A stretch of 64,000 bases of DNA from NCBI RefSeq assembly GCF_003340495.1, contig NZ_QASA01000001.1, positions 5,766,001 through 5,830,000 of the forward strand. Direction: 5' to 3'. Numbering within the stretch: the first letter of the stretch is position 1; each line of letters starts with the position of its first letter. This document shows, in pieces, positions 21,324 through 28,841 of the stretch. The notes under the pieces are model-generated. The model was not told the DNA's origin. It saw nothing but the letters and a program-made list of their open reading frames with translations, and did no database searches. Made by a program: the position numbers and the translations under genes. The stretch is from Adhaeribacter pallidiroseus. GTDB taxonomy: Bacteria; Bacteroidota; Bacteroidia; Cytophagales; Hymenobacteraceae.

Positions 21324-23264
21324 ATGGAAAATTTTGTTGTATCGGCTCGTAAATACCGGCCCGCTACCTTCGACAGCGTAGTAGGGCAGCACCACATTAC
21401 TACTACGCTTAAAAATGCGATCACCAGTAATCACCTGGCGCAGGCATTTTTATTTTGCGGCCCAAGGGGAGTAGGGAAAACTACTTGTGCCCGGATTTTG
21501 GCCAAAACCATCAACTGCCAGAACTTAACCCCGCAAACCGAAGCGTGTAATGTTTGCGAATCGTGCCGGAGTTTTAACAACAATGCTTCCTTTAACGTGC
21601 ACGAGCTCGATGCCGCTTCTAACAACTCCGTAGAAGATATCCGGAGTTTAGTGGAACAGGTACGTTATGCCCCCCAAACCGGTAAGTACAAAATTTATAT
21701 CATTGATGAGGTGCACATGCTCTCCAACTCGGCGTTTAACGCCTTTTTAAAAACACTGGAAGAGCCGCCATCTTACGCTATTTTTATTCTGGCTACCACC
21801 GAGCGCCACAAAATTATTCCCACCATTTTATCCCGCTGCCAGATTTTTGATTTTAACCGCATCCGGATCGAGGATATGGTAAAGCATCTGGGTTCTATCG
21901 CCAGCAAAGAAGAAATTTCCGCGGAAGATGATGCCTTGCATCTGATTGCGCAAAAGGCCGATGGCGCTTTACGCGATGCGCTTTCTATCTTCGACCAGAT
22001 GGTGACTTTTTCGGGCAGCCAGATTACCTACAAGGCTACCGTCGAAAACCTGCACATTCTTGATTACGATTACTATTTTAAATTAACCGATTATTTTCTG
22101 GCTGGTAATTTACCAGGAGCTTTACTGTTATTCGACGAAATTTTAAAAAACGGTTTCGACGCGCATAATTTTATCCTGGGCATTGGCGAGCATTTTAGAA
22201 GCTTACTGGTTTGCAAAGATGCAGTAACGGTGCAATTACTGGAAGTATCCGATAATATTAAAACCAAGTACGCCCAACAAGCTCAGAAAGCTTCTTTATC
22301 GTTGCTCTTATCGGGGCTGAATATTGTGGCGGCCTGCGATCAAAATTTTAAAAATAGCAAAAATCAGCGCCTGCACGTAGAGTTGTGCCTCATGAAACTG
22401 GTGCATCTGCCAGCGGCCGTATCCTTTGCAAAAGACTTCTCCCAAAACGGCGACGTCAAAAAAAAAACTAGCACAGAATCTGATTCCGGGGTAAATGGCG
22501 CGGGTACGCCTATTCCAAATGCGGTGCCGGCTACTAACGGTCAAAAAGCACCTGCTGCACCCGTCTTGAATAATGCGGTACCAGTTGTAGTACCTGCCAC
22601 ACCTGCCAACGGAAATACGATGCCGCACTTGGAAGCTACTCCCGTTACTTCCGATACGGCCATAAATAAGTTACCACCGGTACCCACTGTGCCTTTGCCC
22701 GCCCCTAAAGTCCCCGAAGACCAATTTACCGAGCAACCATTTACCCGGCCCACTGCGCCACTAGCTCCCGCTAAAAAGATTGTAAAGCTGCCTAGCCTGA
22801 ACGATATAAAAGCAAAAGTGCAAAGCCCAGCTATGGCGTCTCAACCTACGGCAGTAGTGGAGGAAGATGAGCCGGATACGTTGACTGGTGCCAGTGTACA
22901 ACCAGTCAATCAGTTTGAATTCGAAACGATTTGGAATCAACTGAAAGATCAGAAAAAAGCCGAAGGAAAAATGTCGGAGTACATGATCTTGAACCGGCCG
23001 GTGCAGATTACGTCCACCAACGTAATTGAGCTAGCCGTAGAAAATCACGTGCAGATTGAACAATTCAATTCTTTTCGCGCTGAGTTTTTGGCGGCTTTGC
23101 GCAACAGATTGCGTAATAATCGCATTAACGTAAAAATTGAAGTAAATACCCAGGAAGAAGGAGTTAAATTATATACCTCCATTGATAAGTATAACTACCT
23201 CGCCGAGCGTTACCCCATATTACCGGAAATTAAAAAACGGCTGGGCCTGGATACTTCTTTTTAG
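21324..23264 (+). CDS. dnaX: DNA polymerase III subunit gamma/tau
   Basis: The protein is 646 residues. The clamp-loader AAA+ domain has Walker A GPRGVGKTT (residues 46-54), the zinc-binding cysteines C65, C75, C78 and C81, Walker B IIDEVHMLS, and the SRC sensor segment (ILSRCQIFDF). A Pro/Ala-rich linker (about residues 365-520) leads to a C-terminal domain resembling tau domain V. It loads the beta clamp and couples polymerase to helicase. No obvious programmed frameshift was sought beyond noting an A9 run near 22458, just after the AAA+ and collar region, which might allow a short gamma form. Confidence 0.96.
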   Translation: MENFVVSARKYRPATFDSVVGQHHITTTLKNAITSNHLAQAFLFCGPRGVGKTTCARILAKTINCQNLTPQTEACNVCESCRSFNNNASFNVHELDAASNNSVEDIRSLVEQVRYAPQTGKYKIYIIDEVHMLSNSAFNAFLKTLEEPPSYAIFILATTERHKIIPTILSRCQIFDFNRIRIEDMVKHLGSIASKEEISAEDDALHLIAQKADGALRDALSIFDQMVTFSGSQITYKATVENLHILDYDYYFKLTDYFLAGNLPGALLLFDEILKNGFDAHNFILGIGEHFRSLLVCKDAVTVQLLEVSDNIKTKYAQQAQKASLSLLLSGLNIVAACDQNFKNSKNQRLHVELCLMKLVHLPAAVSFAKDFSQNGDVKKKTSTESDSGVNGAGTPIPNAVPATNGQKAPAAPVLNNAVPVVVPATPANGNTMPHLEATPVTSDTAINKLPPVPTVPLPAPKVPEDQFTEQPFTRPTAPLAPAKKIVKLPSLNDIKAKVQSPAMASQPTAVVEEDEPDTLTGASVQPVNQFEFETIWNQLKDQKKAEGKMSEYMILNRPVQITSTNVIELAVENHVQIEQFNSFRAEFLAALRNRLRNNRINVKIEVNTQEEGVKLYTSIDKYNYLAERYPILPEIKKRLGLDTSF

Positions 23265-23385
23265 CTTGGCCTTTAGGCCGGTGGGGTTAAATAATTACTC
23301 CGGAACATCGTTATCTGATAAGCCGGAATTCTATTATATTTAATTCCATAAGCACGACAAGCTGCTCTATCTTTTTTAAACCAAA

Positions 23386-26352
23386 ATGAGAAAACATTAT
23401 TATATCTGGCTATTAGCTGCCGTGTTGGTTTTACCGCAATGTAAAACGAGTAGCCAACAAACTAGCGCCCCGCTTAGCACTTCCATTCCGGAAACGGCTC
23501 CACCTAAGCAAAAAGAATACACCTATACCACTGCCCCCGGTGATTCTTTAAAAGCCCGCATTTACAAGCTCGAAAATGGTTTAACGGTTTACTTAACCGA
23601 TTACAAAGATGCGCCCCGCATCCAAACGTACATTGCCGTGCGGGCCGGTAGCAAAAACGATCCAGCTACGGCTACTGGTCTGGCGCATTACCTGGAGCAC
23701 ATGGTGTTTAAAGGTACTTCCCGGCTAGGTTCCCTGGATTACGCGAAAGAACAAGCAGAACTTAACAAAATTGAACAACTCTACGAGGTGTACCGCACCA
23801 AAAAAGATGTTGCCGAACGCAAAAAAGTATACCACCAGATTGATAGTGTATCCGGAGTAGCAGCCAAGTTTGCTATTGCCAATGAGTACGATAAAATTTT
23901 AGGGGCTATCGGCGCTAGTGGTTCCAATGCGTACACCTCGGTAGAGCAAACCGTATATACCGGCGATGTTCCGGCCAACCAACTGGAAAAATGGGCCATG
24001 GTAGAGGCAGAGCGCTTCGGCGAACTGGTTCCCCGTTTGTTCCACACGGAGCTGGAGGCCGTGTACGAAGAAAAAAACCGCACCCTGGACAGCGACGGCC
24101 AGAAAGTATTTACGGCCATGCTCGAAGGTTTATTCCCAACGCACCAGTACGGCACCCAAACGACCATTGGTACCATTGAGCACCTGAAAAACCCCTCCAT
24201 CACCGAAATTAAAAAATACTTCGATACGTATTACGTGCCCAACAACATGGCCATTGCCATGAGCGGCGACTTGGATCCGGATCAAACCATTCGGGTAATC
24301 GATAAGTATTTCGGTAAGTTAAAATCCAAGCCGCTGCCCAACTATAACCCACCCGCCGAAGCTCCCATTACGAAGCCAGTAACCAAAGAAGTGCTGGGGC
24401 CTAATGCCGAAAGCGTGATGCTGGGCTTCCGTTTTCCCGGGGTAACTACCCGCGAAGCTTTGGTTTTAAAAATGATCAGCCAGATTTTGTCCAACGGCCA
24501 GGCCGGGCTTATTGATTTAAATTTAAATCAGAAACAAGCCGTACTGGAAGCGTCCTCGTTTGATTATACCATGAACGATTATTCGGCGCATTTGCTGTCA
24601 GGTAATCCGCGGGAAGGACAAACCTTAGATCAGGTGAAGAATTTACTGCTGGGCCAGATTGCTTTGGTAAAGCAAGGCAAATTTGAAGACTGGCTTATTC
24701 CGGCTGTGGTGAACAACGCCAAAATGGCTCTAATGAAATCGTACGAAAGCAACGAAGCCCGCGCCGATGCTTTTGTGAGCGCTTACATCGCGCGCCAGGA
24801 CTGGAAAGACTATGTAAACCGGAATACTGATTTTGCCGGCATTAGCAAGCAAGAAGTAGTGCAGGTGGCTAACAAGTTTTACGGCAACAACTACGTAGTG
24901 GTATACAAGCGCATCGGTAAAGACCCGAACATGCAAAAGGTGGAAAAACCCGTCATAACTCCGGTAGCCGTAAACCGCGAAGCGCAATCCGAATTTTATA
25001 AATCAGTAATGGCTGCCCCCGCCACCGAACTGCAGCCCGTATTCGTGGATTATAAAAAAGATATCACGGAAGCCAAATTAAAGCAGGATATACCGCTGTA
25101 TTATACCCGCAACCAAGAAAACGGCTTGTTTAATTTGTATTATGTTTTGGAAACCGGCACGAACAATAATTTAAAATTAGGGCTGGCGGTAAATTATTTA
25201 AAATACCTGGGCACCGATAAATACAGCGCCGAAGAACTGCAAAAAGAATTTTACAAGCTGGGCTGTTCGTTCGATGTGTTTTCGTCGCAGGAGCAGGTCT
25301 ACGTAAGCTTGTCGGGGTTAGATGCCAGCTTTGAGAAAGGTGTAACCTTGTTCGAAAGTGTGCTGCAAAACGCCAAACCCGATCAGCAAGCTTTATCGGA
25401 CTTAGTAGCTGGCATTTTAAAAGAACGCGCCGATGCGAAACGGAGTAAGAATACCATCCACAGCGTGGCCATGGTCAATTACGCCAAGTACGGACCTAAA
25501 AATCCGTTTACTAACATTATTCCGGAAAGCCAACTTAAAAAAATCAAGCCGCAGGAGTTGGTAACTATTATTAAAAGTATCCCGACCTACGAACACCACG
25601 TGTTGTATTACGGTCCGAGACCAGCGGAAAACTTAACGACTGTTTTAAATGCCAGCCATATCGTACCGGCTACCCTGAAACCGGTGCCGCCGTTAAAAGT
25701 ATTCCAGGAGCAGGATATTACCAGCCGCCAGGTTTACTGGACCAATTACAACATGGTGCAGGCTGAGCTGATATTTTTAACCAAGTCGTTTAATTTTGAC
25801 GCCAAGCAAGTGCCTACTATTACTTTGTATAACGAGTATTTCGGCGGAAACATGGGTTCCATTGTTTTTCAGGAGCTGCGCGAATCAAAAGCCTTGGCTT
25901 ATTCGGCCAGTTCGCGTTACGCGAATGCCAGCCGGAAAGACCGGGCGAATTATATTTTATCCTACATTGGTACGCAATCTGATAAATTACCCGAAGCCAT
26001 GGAAGGCATGCAACTTTTACTCAACAACATGCCCCAGGCCGAAGCAAATTTTGCCAACGCCAAAGAAAGTATCCGCAACAGCATCGCCACCGAGCGCATT
26101 ACCAAATCCGATATTTTATTCGACTACGAACGCGCCAAACGTTTAGGCATTGATTACGATATTCGGCAGAACGTATACCAGAACATCAACGCCATGACCT
26201 TCGATGACATGAAGAAATTTCAGCAGCAATTCGTGAAAGGGCAGCACCAAATGATCTTGGTTATTGGCTCCAAAGACCGGCTCAATTTTAAAGAATTAAG
26301 TAAATACGGAAAAGTAAAGCAGTTAAGCTTAAAAGAGCTTTTTGGGTATTAA
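23386..26352 (+). CDS. M16 family zinc metalloprotease (two-repeat, insulinase-like)
   Basis: The protein is 988 residues. The inverted zinc motif HYLEH is at residues 101-105 in GLAHYLEHMVFKG, with the downstream Glu in ELEAVYEEKNRTLDS. The length fits a fused active plus inactive M16 pair, as in pitrilysin-like peptidases. The N terminus is a signal sequence ending near Cys19 (LPQC), which may be lipidated although the lipobox is imperfect. It should act in the periplasm, degrading peptides. It ends with a strong terminator. Confidence 0.93.
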   Translation: MRKHYYIWLLAAVLVLPQCKTSSQQTSAPLSTSIPETAPPKQKEYTYTTAPGDSLKARIYKLENGLTVYLTDYKDAPRIQTYIAVRAGSKNDPATATGLAHYLEHMVFKGTSRLGSLDYAKEQAELNKIEQLYEVYRTKKDVAERKKVYHQIDSVSGVAAKFAIANEYDKILGAIGASGSNAYTSVEQTVYTGDVPANQLEKWAMVEAERFGELVPRLFHTELEAVYEEKNRTLDSDGQKVFTAMLEGLFPTHQYGTQTTIGTIEHLKNPSITEIKKYFDTYYVPNNMAIAMSGDLDPDQTIRVIDKYFGKLKSKPLPNYNPPAEAPITKPVTKEVLGPNAESVMLGFRFPGVTTREALVLKMISQILSNGQAGLIDLNLNQKQAVLEASSFDYTMNDYSAHLLSGNPREGQTLDQVKNLLLGQIALVKQGKFEDWLIPAVVNNAKMALMKSYESNEARADAFVSAYIARQDWKDYVNRNTDFAGISKQEVVQVANKFYGNNYVVVYKRIGKDPNMQKVEKPVITPVAVNREAQSEFYKSVMAAPATELQPVFVDYKKDITEAKLKQDIPLYYTRNQENGLFNLYYVLETGTNNNLKLGLAVNYLKYLGTDKYSAEELQKEFYKLGCSFDVFSSQEQVYVSLSGLDASFEKGVTLFESVLQNAKPDQQALSDLVAGILKERADAKRSKNTIHSVAMVNYAKYGPKNPFTNIIPESQLKKIKPQELVTIIKSIPTYEHHVLYYGPRPAENLTTVLNASHIVPATLKPVPPLKVFQEQDITSRQVYWTNYNMVQAELIFLTKSFNFDAKQVPTITLYNEYFGGNMGSIVFQELRESKALAYSASSRYANASRKDRANYILSYIGTQSDKLPEAMEGMQLLLNNMPQAEANFANAKESIRNSIATERITKSDILFDYERAKRLGIDYDIRQNVYQNINAMTFDDMKKFQQQFVKGQHQMILVIGSKDRLNFKELSKYGKVKQLSLKELFGY

Positions 26353-26362
26353 TAACCGGATT

Positions 26363-26411
26363 AAAATAAAAACGGGTTGATAATCATTCATTTTCAACCC
26401 GTTTTTATTTT
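26363..26411 (+). terminator. Intrinsic terminator after the M16 protease
   Basis: Perfect 18-bp inverted repeat (26363-26380 and 26394-26411) with A-rich left and T-rich right flanks, 11 bp after the stop codon. Confidence 0.9.
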
Positions 26412-26635
26412 AGCTTATCTCTGATAAGTTACTGCCATGTGTAAAAGGTACGAGTTTAAATCAAAATAAAGGCCCATATTGATTATTACATAATCAAAAA
26501 TTTAAAAAATGAAACAGGACTAATCCAAAAATATATTTAATGCTGGTTGTGCAGACACAACCAGCGGCATTAGCCATTGTCAGTGTCCTCACTGACCATT
26601 TTTGCGAAAGTCTCGTATAATTTTTAAATTTTTGC

Positions 26636-27445
26636 TTATTGGTTAGCGGCTAAACGCTGCCGCAACACTTCAAACAAAACAATGCCGCTGGCTACCGAAA
26701 CGTTGAGCGAACCAATCTGGCCGGCCATCGGTATTTTTACCCGAACATCCGCTTTTTTTAAATATTCCGGCGAAATGCCGTCTTCTTCGCTGCCCATCAG
26801 AATAGCCGTAGGTCCGGTAAAGTCAATGGTTTCGGTAAGGTTCTGTTCGGCTTTTTCGGTGCAGGCCACAATTTGCATTCCCGATTGTTGCAGGAAAGTA
26901 ATGGTGTCTTTTAAATTCGTTTCCCGGCACACCGGAATAAGATTTAAGGCTCCCGCCGAAGTTTTTAAAGCATCGCCGTTGATTTGAGCAGCGCCGCGGT
27001 TCGGAATTACAATGGCATCCACACCCATGCATTCGGCATTACGGGCAATCGAGCCAAAATTACGCACATCAGTAATCCGGTCCAGTATTAACAACAGCGG
27101 GGTTTTGCCTTTTTCGTAAATATCGGCCACAATATTATCCAGGGGCAGGTAAGTAATCGCTGATAAAAAAGCAACGGCTCCCTGGTGATTTTTGCGGGTA
27201 AGGGTATCCAATTTTTCGACGGGTACGGTAGCTACGGGTACCTTCGCCTGATGCGCTAGTTCGGTAATATCTTGCGTAATGCTGTTACGCTGGCCTTTCT
27301 GCAAAAAAATGCGTTCCAGCACTTTGCCGGCGTGTAAAGCCTCCAGAATGGGCCGGAGCCCAAAAATCATTTCTATCTTCTCCGATTTCTCCTGCCGGAA
27401 GGGGCGGCGTCGGGCATTATCATCCCGATAGTTCCTTTTCTCCAT
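26636..27445 (-). CDS. rlmB: 23S rRNA (guanosine-2'-O)-methyltransferase, TrmH family
   Basis: The protein is 269 residues from ATG 27445, or 244 from the in-frame ATG at 27370. It has the substrate-binding N-terminal domain (FGLRPILEALHAGK) and the SPOUT knot with LILDRITDVRNFGSIARNAE, ILMGSEEDGIS and SLNVSVASGIVLFE, the three TrmH motifs. RlmB methylates G2251 of 23S rRNA using SAM; orthology is inferred from overall similarity. The longer start overlaps the GWxTD gene by 73 bases and adds a basic, disordered tail; the shorter start lies just after that gene's stop codon. Confidence 0.9.
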   Translation of the reverse strand: MEKRNYRDDNARRRPFRQEKSEKIEMIFGLRPILEALHAGKVLERIFLQKGQRNSITQDITELAHQAKVPVATVPVEKLDTLTRKNHQGAVAFLSAITYLPLDNIVADIYEKGKTPLLLILDRITDVRNFGSIARNAECMGVDAIVIPNRGAAQINGDALKTSAGALNLIPVCRETNLKDTITFLQQSGMQIVACTEKAEQNLTETIDFTGPTAILMGSEEDGISPEYLKKADVRVKIPMAGQIGSLNVSVASGIVLFEVLRQRLAANQ

Positions 27446-28698
27446 TGATCTACTTGATTATACCAGGCAAATTCGTAGGCGGCATCGCGCACGAGTTCGT
27501 AGTGGTTTTGAGTAAAGGTATTGGGTTTTTTGATGAAAATGAATTTTACTTCGGCATTTGGCCCATCATATTGCGGGTAAATCCATTCCTCCCGGTCCCA
27601 ATTGCGGGTAATATAAGCTGGGGTACCAAATACCAGATAAATCATACCGCGGTCAGTAAGCCAGCCTGCTTTGTGCGAAGCAAAGTAACGATTGGCTTTC
27701 TCCACCCTACTGTAATATTCTCGGATCAAGCTTTTACCTAAATTTTGATCTTGCCGGGCAATGCCCAACCAAAAAGCATCTACGGCTAACTTAGGGTTTG
27801 GCGCATCGTACAGGTTTTTACGCTCTACCGAACTGGTAAGATAAATCAAAGGTTCAATTAATTCCGCCGCCGAAGTTAAAGCGGGGTAAGAGCCTTCTTC
27901 AACGAGTAAAGCGCGACGAGCAGTTTGGGTTTCCAGGATATAAACACCGGGACTGGTTAGTTGCGTGGCTTGATTTACCGGCAAAACAGGTTTACTCTGT
28001 ACTTTAAGAGTAGGCGGCGAAGCCGCATTTTTGCGCGACATTGGTGGGATGGCCGGCGTAATGGTTAAAGGAAATTGCCGGGCCGTTACCTGTGTGTCTG
28101 GTCCGGATGCCGGAATATAAAAAGCTTGTTGGTTGTTGATATACGTTTGAAACAGCGGAAACTGCCCCGTGGAATCGAGCAGCAGAAAGTTCTGGTTTTT
28201 AGAAGCAGCCGTAAGCGGAATATCGAGCAGCGTTTCTTCCTGGGTAGCTGAAAACTGGGGCAAGCGTAATACCAATACGGATGGATAAGTAATTTTGCTG
28301 ATGGGTAAAGCAAAATCAAGCATGGCAGCGTCCGATGGTAGATTTTTTAAATTTTTGTTCACCGCTACCACCGAATCGCGCCAATAAATGTTATTGCGGG
28401 TATAATCCCGGCTTAAGAAGTAAGGGATGGTGCTACCGGGTTTTTGTAAATTGCCAATGGTGGATTTATTTGTGATTTTAATGAAAATATTTAGGCTATC
28501 TATTCCCGTTTGATAATCGTAACTCAAGCCAGTGTCGGGCAGAAAGGAATATTTTAAACCGGTGCGAGCCGGCATTAATTCAGGAGAACAAGCAGAAGTT
28601 AAAAGTACCAGAATAACAAAATAACTAACCAGAGTTAAAAAGCCTTGGTTCTGATCGCAATTTTTACGGACGAAGAAAGATGGAAAATAGTTGTACAT
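27373..28698 (-). CDS. GWxTD-domain lipoprotein
   Basis: The protein is 441 residues. The signal peptide ends in a lipobox LTSAC (Cys37), so it should be an envelope lipoprotein. The C-terminal GWxTD domain is seen as KAGWLTDRGMIYLVFGTPAYITRNWDREEWIY, followed by KFIFIKKPN and WYNQVDQWRKG. The domain is common in Bacteroidota; its function is not established. The last residues are an Arg-rich tail coded in the overlap with rlmB. The two leftward genes are probably co-transcribed. Confidence 0.88.
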   Translation of the reverse strand: MYNYFPSFFVRKNCDQNQGFLTLVSYFVILVLLTSACSPELMPARTGLKYSFLPDTGLSYDYQTGIDSLNIFIKITNKSTIGNLQKPGSTIPYFLSRDYTRNNIYWRDSVVAVNKNLKNLPSDAAMLDFALPISKITYPSVLVLRLPQFSATQEETLLDIPLTAASKNQNFLLLDSTGQFPLFQTYINNQQAFYIPASGPDTQVTARQFPLTITPAIPPMSRKNAASPPTLKVQSKPVLPVNQATQLTSPGVYILETQTARRALLVEEGSYPALTSAAELIEPLIYLTSSVERKNLYDAPNPKLAVDAFWLGIARQDQNLGKSLIREYYSRVEKANRYFASHKAGWLTDRGMIYLVFGTPAYITRNWDREEWIYPQYDGPNAEVKFIFIKKPNTFTQNHYELVRDAAYEFAWYNQVDQWRKGTIGMIMPDAAPSGRRNRRR

Positions 28699-28782
28699 GC
28701 TTTCTTTTTAACGGAATAAGATCGTAATAAATATAAAATTTTAAAAAACGGCCATGGTGTGTCGTCTTTTCTTATAAACGCT

Positions 28783-28822
28783 ACAAAGAGAAAGCCGGTA
28801 TATGTACCGGCTTTCTCTTTGT
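28783..28822. terminator. Perfect hairpin after the DUF2723 gene
   Basis: An 18-bp perfect inverted repeat (28783-28800 and 28805-28822) with a 4-nt loop lies 20 bp after the stop of the leftward DUF2723 gene and before the GWxTD gene start. Confidence 0.8.
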
Positions 28823-28841
28823 AAAAATAAGGTATTAAGGC

